From the NCBI GenBank assembly GCA_017541445.1, contig JAFXZC010000010.1, positions 17,905 to 81,904 of the forward strand: a stretch of DNA of 64,000 nt. The letters run 5' to 3'. Shown here piece by piece: positions 32,705 to 41,377 of this stretch. A program made the translations under genes and the position numbers. Source of the stretch: Bacilli bacterium (lineage in GTDB: Bacteria; Bacillota_I; Bacilli_A; RF39; UBA660). The stretch's first letter is position 1; every line of letters begins with the position of its first letter. Below the pieces are notes generated by a model, which was given only the letters and a program-made list of their open reading frames with translations, was not told the DNA's origin and did not search any database.

Positions 32705-32723
32705 GTAAGGAAGATGACCTTAC
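32705..32723 (+). promoter_or_regulatory. 5'-leader hairpin of HU mRNA
   Basis: GTAAGG, 7-nt loop, CCTTAC, with no T-tract after it, so not a terminator. It lies at the predicted 5' end of the transcript, where such stems protect mRNA. Confidence 0.5.
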
Positions 32724-32753
32724 GAAATATATATTTATTGGGAGGTAAATAAT

Positions 32754-33026
32754 ATGGGAAAACAAGATTTAGTTGAATTTGTTGCTGCTAAAGCAGGACT
32801 TACAAAAGCTGACGCTGCTCGTGCTTTAGATGCAATGCTAGAAGGAATCACTACTGGTCTTAAAAAAGAAGGCAAAGTAGCATTAGTTGGATTCGGAACT
32901 TTCTCAGCTAAAAAAAGAGCTGCTAGAGAAGGTATTAATCCTTTAACTAAAGCTGCTATTAAGATTCCTGCTAAAACTGTTGCTTCATTCAAAGCTGGAA
33001 GCAAATTAAAAGATGCACTTAACTAA
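32754..33026 (+). CDS. hup: HU-family DNA-binding protein
   Basis: Nucleoid protein that bends DNA as a dimer. 90 residues: an N-terminal helix pair ('MGKQDLVEFVAAKAGLTKAD'), the beta-arm entry 'GFGTFSAKKRAAREGINP' and C-terminal 'AKTVASFKAGSKLKDALN', the standard HU layout with a slightly altered arm (GINPLTKAAIKIPA). GGGAGG SD. Long leader of about 50 nt with a hairpin, unlike the very short leaders of most genes here. High expression is expected. Confidence 0.97.
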   Translation: MGKQDLVEFVAAKAGLTKADAARALDAMLEGITTGLKKEGKVALVGFGTFSAKKRAAREGINPLTKAAIKIPAKTVASFKAGSKLKDALN

Positions 33027-33050
33027 TTAATAGTATATTAGTTGACTAAG

Positions 33051-33080
33051 AAGACTTATATTTATATATAAGTCTTTTTT
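33051..33080 (+). terminator. Terminator after HU gene
   Basis: AAGACTTATAT, TTAT loop, ATATAAGTCTT, T-run. Confidence 0.85.
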
Positions 33081-33136
33081 CTATCTGTTTCTTGTTTTTT
33101 TTATGATATTACTTTATACTTAGGTTGGTGGTTTGT

Positions 33137-34210
33137 GTGAAAAAAATTAATTTTAATAAATTAATTCCATTTGTACCTATATTAACTGCACTTATTTTAA
33201 GAAAACCAAGTGTTATTAGATTAATATTTTGCTTAGTTGGTATTGGTTTATTTGTATATATGTATTTTAGAGATAAAGATAAGAAATTAATTCCATTTAT
33301 ATTATTATGTTCTTTAATAGGAGTTATTTTTATAGATGGTTTATTTGCTTTAGCTTTTAAAAGAATTCCTGTATTTTCATATAATATTATTTCTTCAGGA
33401 AATGTTAGAGTATATAATTCAATAGGTTTAAGAGCTTGGCAATGTGATAAAGATAATTATAAAGATATTAAAATAGATTTTTTTGATAAACAGGGTTATG
33501 CTTGTGATATAGATAATCTTTCTACTGTATATTCTAATAGTTTTTTAAGTGCTGTAGTAGAAAATTATTCTGAATATAAAAATCAATATGTTAAGATTAA
33601 TGGAAAGATTAGTAAGAAGAATGGTTTAAATTATATAGAAATGCAAGCATATGATAGTAATAGTGAATCTTTAAATGGTTATGTAGATTTCTATAGTAAT
33701 ATTACTTTAAGAATATTATTTCCTTCTAATCAAGAAGAATTAGATAATTATGATGTATATGATAATATTACTGTAATTGGTGTTATTAAAAATATGGAAG
33801 AAGTAAATGGTAATTATATTATATATATGTATGAATCTAAAATTGCTTCTATAAAGAATGTTGATAATTTTAAAGTTAGTGTTACACCTGAATCTAAATG
33901 TAGTGAAAAAATACCTGTATATAATGATATTAATAGTAATGTATATCAATACTGTTTATTAAATGTTGTTGTTACTTTTGAAGATGAAAGTAATTATGAT
34001 TTAAGTACTGTATTATCAAGTGGTAAAATTAATATTAATAATTTAATTAATGGTTATATACAAAAAGAAGAATCTAGAGAAGATGCTAGTATTATATATA
34101 AGTTTGATAAATATAGTATATTGGTATGTGATGAAGGTATTAGTAAAGATATTATTATAGGTAATGATAAAATGTCTTTTAAAGATGTTACATGTGATGT
34201 TAAAAATTAG
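33137..34210 (+). CDS. Membrane protein with OB-like extracytoplasmic region, unknown
   Basis: 357 residues. Three hydrophobic helices in the first 85 residues, then a soluble region of about 270 with 'YVKINGKISKKNGLNYIEMQ' and 'ITVIGVIKNMEEVNGNYIIYM', which repeat the 'vkVxGxI' pattern of tRNA_anti/OB-like domains. Four cysteines may pair outside. I could not name the family. GTG at 33137 is chosen (GGTGG upstream, -10-like TATACT at about 33115); the longer TTG start overlaps the promoter. Monocistronic. Confidence 0.6.
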   Translation: MKKINFNKLIPFVPILTALILRKPSVIRLIFCLVGIGLFVYMYFRDKDKKLIPFILLCSLIGVIFIDGLFALAFKRIPVFSYNIISSGNVRVYNSIGLRAWQCDKDNYKDIKIDFFDKQGYACDIDNLSTVYSNSFLSAVVENYSEYKNQYVKINGKISKKNGLNYIEMQAYDSNSESLNGYVDFYSNITLRILFPSNQEELDNYDVYDNITVIGVIKNMEEVNGNYIIYMYESKIASIKNVDNFKVSVTPESKCSEKIPVYNDINSNVYQYCLLNVVVTFEDESNYDLSTVLSSGKININNLINGYIQKEESREDASIIYKFDKYSILVCDEGISKDIIIGNDKMSFKDVTCDVKN

Positions 34211-34231
34211 AACTATTATGTTCTTTTTTTT
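34209..34231 (+). terminator. Short-stem terminator
   Basis: AGAAC, 6-nt loop, GTTCT, T-tract of 8. The stem has only 5 bp. Confidence 0.6.
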
Positions 34232-34232
34232 A

Positions 34233-34241
34233 TGTTATAAT
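34233..34241 (+). promoter_or_regulatory. Extended -10 (TGTTATAAT)
   Basis: It is adjacent to the preceding T-tract and ends 23 nt before the ATG at 34265. Confidence 0.65.
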
Positions 34242-34264
34242 GAATATAGTAGGAGTTGTTAAAT

Positions 34265-35068
34265 ATGGCAAATGTTAAAAAGAAAGCAACAGCTAAAAAA
34301 GCTAGTACTAAAAAAAGTACAAGTAAGAGTAAAGGTACTAAAGTAACTAAAGTTAATGATAAGAAGAGAAAAGATCTTTCTTTAAAAGAGAAAAGTAAGG
34401 TTAGAGTAGTTCAATCACAAAATGATTATATGAAACCAGTTATTTGTTTAATTATTATTTTCTTAATATTATTAGTTGGTTATTTTATTTTTACACATAC
34501 TGATAAAGGTAAAGAATTAATAGAGAATATTAAGAATAAAGAAACTATTACTAAAGATGAAAAGAAATTTAAAGAAGAATATGAATTATTAAATAGTAGT
34601 AATGTAGTTACTGTTAGTATTAAAGAAAATAATAATGTTATTTATACTTCATTAGATGGTGTTTTAAAGATATTAGATAATGGTAGTGGAATTATATTAT
34701 TTGGTAATAAAGATGATACTAATACTAGATTAGTTATTTCTAAGATAATAGATAATATTGGTGATAAAGATTTATATTATTTAGATGTTTTAGCTAATGG
34801 TGAAGATATTAGAGCTAAATATGAATTTGTTGATTTTAAAATTAAAAAGGTTAAAGATGGAGTAGAAGGATACGATAAATTATTAGAGTATCTAGATGAA
34901 TATTTAGAAGAATATCAGATAGTTAGGGCAAATGGTAAGAAAACTAGTGCTGAAGTAAAACATTTAGACATTCCTTTACTAATTAAAGTAAAAGATGGTA
35001 AAGTAATTAATGCAGTTTCTTCAGTAGGATCTATTGCTGATTATATTAATTTAATTGATAAAGATTAG
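34265..35068 (+). CDS. Lys-rich, single-TM protein with thioredoxin-like domain lacking CXXC
   Basis: 267 residues. A very basic N-terminus (Lys/Ala/Ser/Thr, residues 1-50), one membrane helix (about 60-80), and an outside domain with thioredoxin-like features: 'GSGIILFGNKDDTNTRLVIS' as the first strand-helix and a cis-Pro-like strand 'LDIPLLIKVKDGKVI' near the end. No CXXC is present where the active site should be, so it is probably not an oxidoreductase. Start at 34265 after GTAGGAG. The downstream neighbour dnaB is separately controlled. The fold call is tentative. Confidence 0.6.
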   Translation: MANVKKKATAKKASTKKSTSKSKGTKVTKVNDKKRKDLSLKEKSKVRVVQSQNDYMKPVICLIIIFLILLVGYFIFTHTDKGKELIENIKNKETITKDEKKFKEEYELLNSSNVVTVSIKENNNVIYTSLDGVLKILDNGSGIILFGNKDDTNTRLVISKIIDNIGDKDLYYLDVLANGEDIRAKYEFVDFKIKKVKDGVEGYDKLLEYLDEYLEEYQIVRANGKKTSAEVKHLDIPLLIKVKDGKVINAVSSVGSIADYINLIDKD

Positions 35069-35090
35069 GATATTATAATATCCTTTTTCT
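35067..35090 (+). terminator. Terminator before dnaB
   Basis: AGGATA, 6-nt loop, TATCCT, TTTTC. It overlaps the upstream stop. Confidence 0.75.
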
Positions 35091-35140
35091 TTGTAAAAAA
35101 ATATATAATAGTTTATAATACTTTTGAAGAGGGTGATGTT

Positions 35141-36409
35141 ATGATTAGTTTACTTCCTGCAGATACTTATACTGTTATAAATAGAAGTATTATTACAGAT
35201 GATGATAAGAAAAATATTATTTCTTTATATGAACCTATTATTGGTCCTGTATCTGTTGCTTTATACTTTACTTTATTAAGAGATTTAAGAATTATGGATG
35301 TAGTTAGTAGTGATTATACACATCATCATTTAATGAGTGTTATGAAAAGTAGTCTTGATGTTATTAAGATTGCTAGAGAAAGTTTAGAAGCTATTGGTTT
35401 ATTAAAAACTTATTTTAAAGAAGGAGATAATAATTCTTATGTTTATGAATTATTTAGTCCTTTATCTCCTAAAGAGTTTTTTGCTTCTCCTATATTAAAT
35501 ATTACTTTATATAATAATTTGGGTAAGTTAGAATATGAAATAATTAAGAGTGAATATCAATTACCTAAGATAGAATTAAAAGATTATGATGATATTAGTA
35601 AAGAATTAAATATGGTTTATAAGAGTTCTAATGTTATTGAACCTTTAGAAACTAGAGATAAAAATTCTTTAGGTGTTAAATTATTAAGTAATATTGATTT
35701 TGATTTATTAGTTTCTAGTATGCCTAAAGGTTTATTAAAAGAGAGTGCTTTATCTAAAAAGAATAAAGAATTAATTAATGAATTAGCTTTTATATATGAT
35801 TTAGATACTTTAAAGATGATTGAATTATTAAGAACTGTTATTAATGATAAGGGTACTTTTGATAAAGAAGAATTAAGAAAAGGTGCTAGAAAGTATTATC
35901 AATATAATAATAATGGTAAATTACCTACATTAGTATATAGAACACAACCTGAATATTTAAAAACTCCTGAAGGGGATGTTAGTCCTATGGCTCAAATAAT
36001 ATATATGTTTGAGAATACTAGTCCTCATGATTTTTTAAGAATGAAGAATAAAGGAGTTAATCCTTCTCCTAAAGAGTTAAAGATTTTAGAATATTTGATA
36101 GTAGATGTTGGTTTACAACCTGCGGTTGTTAATGTTTTAATAGATTATGTTTTAAAGAAAAATAATAATAAATTAGTACAAAGTTATATTGAAACTATTG
36201 CAGGTCAGTGGAAAAGATGTAATATAGAGACTGCTCAAGAAGCTATTGAACTTGCTAGAAAAGAAAGTAGTAAGAATAGTAAAAAGGTTAATAAGAATAG
36301 TAAGAATGATATTAAAGAACCTGTATGGTTAAAACAAGATATTGTTAAAGAAGAAATTAGTCCAGAAGAAGAAGAGGAATTACAAGAATTATTGAAAGAT
36401 TTTAGGTGA
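35141..36409 (+). CDS. dnaB: Replication initiation/membrane attachment protein DnaB
   Basis: Firmicutes DnaB helps DnaI load the DnaC-type helicase at oriC and restart sites. 422 residues: an N-terminal winged-helix region ('NRSIITDDDKKNIISLYEPIIGPVSVALY') typical of the family, then a DnaD/DnaB C-terminal domain around 300-370 ('MFENTSPHDFLRMKNKGVNPSPK', 'QPAVVNVLIDYVLKKNNNKL') and an acidic end. ATG 3 nt after GGTGAT; ends in TGA, confirming the standard code. The dnaI start signal overlaps this stop, so the two are coupled. Confidence 0.92.
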   Translation: MISLLPADTYTVINRSIITDDDKKNIISLYEPIIGPVSVALYFTLLRDLRIMDVVSSDYTHHHLMSVMKSSLDVIKIARESLEAIGLLKTYFKEGDNNSYVYELFSPLSPKEFFASPILNITLYNNLGKLEYEIIKSEYQLPKIELKDYDDISKELNMVYKSSNVIEPLETRDKNSLGVKLLSNIDFDLLVSSMPKGLLKESALSKKNKELINELAFIYDLDTLKMIELLRTVINDKGTFDKEELRKGARKYYQYNNNGKLPTLVYRTQPEYLKTPEGDVSPMAQIIYMFENTSPHDFLRMKNKGVNPSPKELKILEYLIVDVGLQPAVVNVLIDYVLKKNNNKLVQSYIETIAGQWKRCNIETAQEAIELARKESSKNSKKVNKNSKNDIKEPVWLKQDIVKEEISPEEEEELQELLKDFR

Positions 36410-36413
36410 TATT

Positions 36414-37283
36414 ATGAGTATTATTAAAGTAGATGAAGATAAGTTAAAAAAAGATTATCTAGATGCTAGTAAAGATACTAAATTTAGAAGATTAGTTAAA
36501 ACTTTAAATATTAGTGATGATATTGCTATGAAATATACTTCTTCTTTAGAAGATACTGTTAATGAATTAGATCATTGTAGTAAATGTGAAGGTTTAATAT
36601 ATTGTAAGAATAGATTAGAAGGTCATGTTTTTTATCCTAGTAAAGATGATGTTAGAGTTTCTTTTTCTTATGTTCCTTGTAAATATCAAAAAGAATTAAT
36701 TAAAGAAGAAGAAAATAGAATTAGTAGAGATAAAGATATATTAAATGCTAAGATGAGTGATATATTTAGAGATAAAGAAAGAATAAAAGTTATTAAATGG
36801 TTAAAGAATTTCTATGATACATATAATAAGAATGGTAATTTTAAAGGATTATATTTATATGGTAGTTTTGGATGTGGTAAAACATATTTAATAAGTGCTT
36901 TATTTAATGAATTATCTAAGAAAAGAATTAGTAGTGAAATAGTTTATTATCCTGAATTACTTCGTGAGATTAAGAGTGATTTTGATACTTATGGAGATAG
37001 AATGGATTATTTAGAAAATGTAGATTTATTATTAATAGATGATATTGGTGCTGAAAAAGTTACTGAATGGAGTAGAGATGAAATATTAGGTACTATATTA
37101 AATAAGAGAATGAATAATTATAAAACTACTTTCTTTACTAGTAATTTAGATATGGATAGTTTAATGCAACATTTAAGAATTAATAATTATAGTGATGATG
37201 AAATGAATGCTAGAAGAATAATAGAGAGAATTAAACAATTAAGTGAAGAAATGGAATTAATTGGTGAAAATAAAAGAAAATAA
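36414..37283 (+). CDS. dnaI: Primosomal AAA+ helicase loader DnaI
   Basis: Loads the replicative helicase together with DnaB/DnaD. 289 residues: an N-terminal zinc region ([10 protein letters not shown] near 58-68, later C) and an AAA+ domain with Walker A '[13 protein letters not shown]', Walker B '[10 protein letters not shown]' and sensor '[13 protein letters not shown]'. Its SD (AGGTGAT) overlaps the dnaB stop; ATG is 4 nt beyond it. Operon with dnaB, and mnmA follows after 10 bp. Confidence 0.95.
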   Translation: MSIIKVDEDKLKKDYLDASKDTKFRRLVKTLNISDDIAMKYTSSLEDTVNELDHCSKCEGLIYCKNRLEGHVFYPSKDDVRVSFSYVPCKYQKELIKEEENRISRDKDILNAKMSDIFRDKERIKVIKWLKNFYDTYNKNGNFKGLYLYGSFGCGKTYLISALFNELSKKRISSEIVYYPELLREIKSDFDTYGDRMDYLENVDLLLIDDIGAEKVTEWSRDEILGTILNKRMNNYKTTFFTSNLDMDSLMQHLRINNYSDDEMNARRIIERIKQLSEEMELIGENKRK

Positions 37284-37293
37284 GGTGGTTAAT

Positions 37294-38400
37294 ATGAAGA
37301 AAGTTGTAATAGGAATGAGTGGTGGAGTAGATTCATCTGTTGCGGCAATTCGTTTAAAAGAACAAGGTTATGATGTTATTGGTTTATTTATGCGTAATTG
37401 GGATTCTTATGCAGATGGTGAATTAGATGGTGCTCCTACTACTGATTTAGGAATTTGTCCACAAGAAGTAGATTATTTAGATGCACAAAAGGTATGTGAT
37501 AAATTAGGTATTCCTTTACATAGAAAAGATTTTGTTAAGGAATATTGGGATTATGTATTTACTTATTTTTTAGATGAATTAAAAAAAGGTAGAACTCCTA
37601 ATCCAGATATTATGTGTAATAAATATATTAAGTTTGATATGTTTTTAAAAGAAGCAGAAAAGTTAGGAGCAGATTATGTTGCTACTGGTCATTATGCTCG
37701 TATTAAAGATGGTAAATTATTAAGAGCGGTGGATGATAATAAAGATCAAACTTATTTCTTATCTCAAGTATCTAAAGAACAATTAAAGAATGTTTTATTT
37801 CCAATAGGAGATATGGTTAAACCAGATGTTAGAAAGATTGCTGAAGAATATGGTTTAGTTACTGCTGATAAGAAAGATTCAACAGGTATATGTTTTATTG
37901 GTGAGAGAAACTTTAATAATTTTTTAAAGAATTATTTACCTAATAAACCTGGTAAGATAGTTAATATTGATACTAATGAAGTGATTGGAGATCATATTGG
38001 TTTAATGTATTATACTATTGGTCAAAGAAGAGGTTTAGATATTGGTGGTACTAAAGAGAGAATGTTTGTAGTTGGTAAAGATTTAAATAAAAATATTCTA
38101 TATATTTGTATAGGAGAAGATAATGATTATTTAGTATCTGATTCTTGTATTATAGATGAAGTTAACTATTTGGGTGATGAAAAGATTACTAAATGTACTG
38201 CTAAATTTAGATATAGACAAAAAGATGTAGATGTTGAATTAGAGTGGTTAGATAATAATGAAATTTTAGTTAAATATCCACAAGGTGTTAAAAGAGTAAC
38301 TCCTGGTCAAGCATGTGTTTTATATAATGGAGAAGAATGTCTTGGTGGAGGAATAATTAAAGAAGTTAGAAAGAATAATGAAAAGTTATGGTATTTATAA
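37294..38400 (+). CDS. mnmA: tRNA-specific 2-thiouridylase
   Basis: Thiolates U34 of tRNA-Lys, -Glu and -Gln. PP-loop '[12 protein letters not shown]' at about 8-19, catalytic cysteines in '[12 protein letters not shown]' and '[12 protein letters not shown]', and C-terminal '[21 protein letters not shown]'. 368 residues, normal. The longer open frame begins inside dnaI; I start at 37294 with AAGGTGG upstream. Probably co-transcribed with dnaB-dnaI and the TtcA-like gene that begins one base after its stop. Confidence 0.97.
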   Translation: MKKVVIGMSGGVDSSVAAIRLKEQGYDVIGLFMRNWDSYADGELDGAPTTDLGICPQEVDYLDAQKVCDKLGIPLHRKDFVKEYWDYVFTYFLDELKKGRTPNPDIMCNKYIKFDMFLKEAEKLGADYVATGHYARIKDGKLLRAVDDNKDQTYFLSQVSKEQLKNVLFPIGDMVKPDVRKIAEEYGLVTADKKDSTGICFIGERNFNNFLKNYLPNKPGKIVNIDTNEVIGDHIGLMYYTIGQRRGLDIGGTKERMFVVGKDLNKNILYICIGEDNDYLVSDSCIIDEVNYLGDEKITKCTAKFRYRQKDVDVELEWLDNNEILVKYPQGVKRVTPGQACVLYNGEECLGGGIIKEVRKNNEKLWYL

Positions 38401-38401
38401 T

Positions 38402-39226
38402 ATGGAAAGATATAGAGAAATAGAAAAAAGTATTATAAAGAAATATCGTAAAGAGATATGGTCTAAGTTTATTAAAGGTATTAAAGATTATAAATTAATT
38501 AATGAGAATGATAAAATAATGGTATGTATTAGTGGAGGTAAAGATTCTTTTTTACTTGCTAAATGTATACAAGAATTAGTTAGACATGGTCAAATACCTT
38601 TTGAAGCTAAATATGTTGTAATGAATCCTGGATATAAGGATGAAAATATTAATATGATAATTAATAATGCTAAAGAAATGAATATACCTATAGAGATATT
38701 TGAAACAGATATATTTGATGTTTCTAATAAATTAAATCCAGAGAATCCTTGTTATATGTGTGCAAGAATGAGAAGAGGTCATTTATATAATAAAGCTAAA
38801 GAATTAGGTTGTAATAAGATAGCTTTAGGTCATCATTTTAATGATGTTATTGAAACTACTTTATTATCATTATTCTATGGTGCTGAAATAAAAACTATGA
38901 TGCCTAAATTACATAGTGATAATTTTGAAGGAGTAGAATTAATTAGACCTTTATATTTAGTTAAAGAAGAAGATATTATTAGCTGGAAAAATTATAATAA
39001 TTTAACTTTTTTAAATTGTGCATGTAAGTTTACTGAGAAGTCTTCTAATGTAGAAGGTTTTAGTAAGAGAAAAGAAATGAAAGAATTAATTAAGAATTTA
39101 AATAGTAAGTGTAAAGATATTGATCATAATATATTTAAAGCTTTAGATAATGTTAATATGAATTGTATATTAGGTTGGCATGATGAAGATGATAGACATT
39201 CTTTCTTAGATGATTATAAAGATTAA
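38402..39226 (+). CDS. TtcA-family PP-loop tRNA thiolation protein
   Basis: About 274 residues. PP-loop 'ICISGGKDSFLLAKCIQEL', the Fe-S or redox CxxC pair in 'CYMCARMRRGHLYNKA', then 'IALGHHFNDVIETTLLSLFYG' and a third conserved Cys in 'FLNCACKF', as in TtcA, the tRNA 2-thiocytidine synthetase family. Many Firmicutes carry such a TtcA-like protein whose tRNA target is less certain. No convincing SD precedes the ATG (TAA-T-ATG junction with mnmA), so it is probably translated by reinitiation; a longer start at 38378 overlaps mnmA. Confidence 0.82.
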   Translation: MERYREIEKSIIKKYRKEIWSKFIKGIKDYKLINENDKIMVCISGGKDSFLLAKCIQELVRHGQIPFEAKYVVMNPGYKDENINMIINNAKEMNIPIEIFETDIFDVSNKLNPENPCYMCARMRRGHLYNKAKELGCNKIALGHHFNDVIETTLLSLFYGAEIKTMMPKLHSDNFEGVELIRPLYLVKEEDIISWKNYNNLTFLNCACKFTEKSSNVEGFSKRKEMKELIKNLNSKCKDIDHNIFKALDNVNMNCILGWHDEDDRHSFLDDYKD

Positions 39227-39249
39227 GATACTTATGTATCTTTTTTTTT
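39225..39249 (+). terminator. Terminator after dnaB-dnaI-mnmA-ttcA operon
   Basis: AAGATAC, TTAT loop, GTATCTT, T-tract. It overlaps the stop. Confidence 0.85.
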
Positions 39250-39283
39250 GAATATGTTATATTAGTATTAGAGGTTTTATGAT

Positions 39284-40045
39284 ATGAAGAGATATTTATT
39301 AATTATATTATTAGTATTAATATGTTTTGGATGTAATAAAAAAGATAATGAATTAAAGTGTTTTAATGGTTATGTTTTAGAAGATAATAAATGTAAAAAA
39401 GAAATAGATAATACTATTGCTGAAGTTAGTTATTATTGTGATCCTACTTATGAATTAAAAGATTATAAATGTAAGAAATATACAGAAGCACCTATTAAAG
39501 AAAGAGAAGGTTGCGATGATGGTATTAAAGAAGAGAATGGTAAATGTATTGGTACTTTAACTAAAGATATAGTACTTAAATATAAATGTGAAAAAGGTAC
39601 TGAAAAAGATAAGAAATGTTATACAAAGAAAGTTAAAGCTGATGCTTTAACTAGAACATATACTTGTTTAGCTGGTTATACTAAACAAGGTAATATATGT
39701 GTTAAAGATTCTGATTCTAATGTAACTAAGGCTCCTAAAACTACTTATAGTTGTGCTGAAGGTACTTCTTTAGCTAATGGTAGATGCTATGTAGAAGAAT
39801 TAGTTGGAGATGCTAAAGAAGAAAAAACTTGTCCAGACGGATATGAATTAAAAGATAATAAATGTTTAAAAAATGTTGATGAAAATATTAAAAAGATTAA
39901 GTATTGTGATGAAGGTTTTGAAATAAAGAATAATAAATGTGTTAAAGATGAAAATCTAGATGCTAAGAAGAATTTTAAATGTCCTGATACATATGTATAT
40001 GAAAATGGTTTATGTAGGAAGTATGATTATCAAGAATTAAGATAA
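39284..40045 (+). CDS. Lipoprotein made of nine Cys-pair repeats
   Basis: 253 residues. A lipoprotein signal (MKRYLLIILLVLICFGC, lipobox with Cys17) is followed by nine tandem units of about 26 residues, each with the frame C-x-x-G-Y/F/T-x5-8-N/D-x-K/R-C (for example 'CPDGYELKDNKC', 'CDEGFEIKNNKC'), joined by Lys/Asp/Thr spacers. Every unit keeps two cysteines, so nine disulfides outside the cell are plausible, superficially like EGF or knottin-type repeats. SD GAGG; the ATG at 39279 stops at once, so 39284 is the start. I know no named family. Surface binding or protease-resistant stalk roles are possible. Confidence 0.7.
   Translation: MKRYLLIILLVLICFGCNKKDNELKCFNGYVLEDNKCKKEIDNTIAEVSYYCDPTYELKDYKCKKYTEAPIKEREGCDDGIKEENGKCIGTLTKDIVLKYKCEKGTEKDKKCYTKKVKADALTRTYTCLAGYTKQGNICVKDSDSNVTKAPKTTYSCAEGTSLANGRCYVEELVGDAKEEKTCPDGYELKDNKCLKNVDENIKKIKYCDEGFEIKNNKCVKDENLDAKKNFKCPDTYVYENGLCRKYDYQELR
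39352..40030 (+). repeat. Nine in-frame 26-residue Cys-pair repeats
   Basis: The nine copies in the lipoprotein are divergent at DNA level; the invariant positions are the two Cys and a central Gly/Tyr. Confidence 0.75.
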
Positions 40046-40070
40046 AGATTAATATATTTAATCTTTTTTT
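40044..40070 (+). terminator. Terminator after Cys-repeat lipoprotein
   Basis: AAAGATTAA, TATAT loop, TTAATCTTT, T-tract. Confidence 0.85.
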
Positions 40071-40071
40071 A

Positions 40072-40099
40072 TTGCAATTAATAATAAATAGCGTATAAT
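40072..40099 (+). promoter_or_regulatory. Promoter of Fur-family operon (TTGCAA-N16-TATAAT)
   Basis: -35-like TTGCAA at 40072-40077 and a perfect TATAAT at 40094-40099. The operator starts 7 nt downstream, at the expected start point. Confidence 0.7.
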
Positions 40100-40105
40100 C
40101 TAATA

Positions 40106-40120
40106 TGAAAATCATTTTCA
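40106..40120 (+). promoter_or_regulatory. Fur/Zur-type operator (7-1-7 palindrome)
   Basis: TGAAAATCATTTTCA is a perfect 7-1-7 inverted repeat, one base per half-site from the Bacillus consensus TGATAATnATTATCA used by Fur, Zur and PerR. It covers the predicted transcription start, so a bound repressor would block the operon, including its own gene. Confidence 0.82.
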
Positions 40121-40134
40121 AATTGGTGATGTTT

Positions 40135-40521
40135 ATGGAAAGTTATAATACTAAACAAAAAGATTTAATATTAAATGTATTAAAGAATAAGAAGAAAGAA
40201 TTTACTGTTAAAGATATATATAATGAGTTAGATAATAAAGTAGGTTTAACTACTATATATAGATTAGTAGATAAATTAGTTTTAGAAAATAGAATTAATA
40301 AGAGTATTAAAAATAATATTGTTTATTATCAATATTTAGAAGATTGTAATGAAGAGAATCATTTTTATTTAAAATGTGATAAATGTGGTAGTTTAGTACA
40401 TATTGATTGTGATTGTATTATTGAATTGAGTAATCATATTTTTAAAGAACATAATTTTAGACCTAATAGAGAAAAGATAATTATTAGTGGTATATGTTCT
40501 AATTGTTTAGGGAGAGATTAA
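40135..40521 (+). CDS. Fur-family metalloregulator (Zur-like)
   Basis: 128 residues. Winged-helix DNA-binding half ('KKKEFTVKDIYNELDNKVGLTTIYRLVDKLV') and a dimerisation half with 'EENHFYLKCDKCGSLVHIDCD' and 'GICSNCLG', giving the paired CxxC structural zinc site; extra Cys/His in 'HIDCDC' suit zinc sensing. Start at 40135, 4 nt after GGTGAT; the longer frame runs through the operator. It heads an operon with three metal-permease-type genes and sits behind a matching palindrome, so it is probably autoregulated. Zur versus Fur cannot be proven from sequence. Confidence 0.88.
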   Translation: MESYNTKQKDLILNVLKNKKKEFTVKDIYNELDNKVGLTTIYRLVDKLVLENRINKSIKNNIVYYQYLEDCNEENHFYLKCDKCGSLVHIDCDCIIELSNHIFKEHNFRPNREKIIISGICSNCLGRD

Positions 40522-40523
40522 TA

Positions 40524-41366
40524 ATGATAGATTGTATAGTAGATGGTTTATTTGATACTTTAAAGTTATTACCTTATTTATTTATTACTTTTATATTACT
40601 TGAATATATTGAACATAAATTAAGTAAGAAGAATCAAAAAATATTAGAAAAGAATAAAAAAGTAGGTCCTTTATTTGGTGGTATTTTAGGTGGTTTACCT
40701 CAATGTGGTTTTAGTACTATGGGAGCTAATTTATATGCTAATAAAGTTATTACTATGGGTACTTTAATAGCTATATTTTTATCTACTAGTGATGAAATGT
40801 TACCTATAATGTTAAGTGAAAAAGTTAGTATATTATTAATATTAAAGATAATTGGTTTTAAAGTATTAGTAGGTATTATTATTGGTTTTATAGTAGATTT
40901 AGTATATAGAAGAAAGAATAATAATATTAATGAAGAAATAAATCATATGTGTAGTGATGAACATTGTCATTGTGATCATAATAATATATTTATATCTGGT
41001 TTAGTACATGCTATTAAAATAGCTTTATTTATATTAGTTGCTAATTTATTTATTAATATAGTTATATTTTATGTAGGAGAAGATAATATTTCTAATATAT
41101 TAAAACATAATAATATATTTACTTATTTTGGAGCTAGTTTAATAGGTTTAATACCTAATTGTGCTAGTAGTATTATTATGACTGAATTATATTTAAATAA
41201 TTTTATTAGTATTGGTAATTTATTATCTGGTTTATTAACAGGTAGTGGATTAGGTATTTTATTATTATTTAAATCTAATAAAAATATAAAAGAGAATATT
41301 AGTATTTTATCTATAATATATATAGTAGGTGTTATAATAGGTATAATAGTTGATGTAATATTATAG
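40524..41366 (+). CDS. Putative heavy-metal permease (ArsP_2-like)
   Basis: 281 residues with about eight hydrophobic helices in two related halves: 'LFGGILGGLPQCGFSTMGANLYA' and 'FGASLIGLIPNCASSIIMTELYL', each with a G-x-x-P-x-C/N-C-type motif. Between the halves is a His/Cys/Asp-rich cytosolic loop (HMCSDEHCHCDHNN), a likely metal-binding patch. The pattern fits the family annotated as putative manganese/heavy-metal or arsenic efflux proteins. Start at 40524 with GGGAGAG upstream, 2 nt after the regulator's stop. Direction of transport is unknown; Zur-type control would fit zinc handling. Confidence 0.72.
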   Translation: MIDCIVDGLFDTLKLLPYLFITFILLEYIEHKLSKKNQKILEKNKKVGPLFGGILGGLPQCGFSTMGANLYANKVITMGTLIAIFLSTSDEMLPIMLSEKVSILLILKIIGFKVLVGIIIGFIVDLVYRRKNNNINEEINHMCSDEHCHCDHNNIFISGLVHAIKIALFILVANLFINIVIFYVGEDNISNILKHNNIFTYFGASLIGLIPNCASSIIMTELYLNNFISIGNLLSGLLTGSGLGILLLFKSNKNIKENISILSIIYIVGVIIGIIVDVIL

Positions 41367-41377
41367 GAGGAGTAAAT

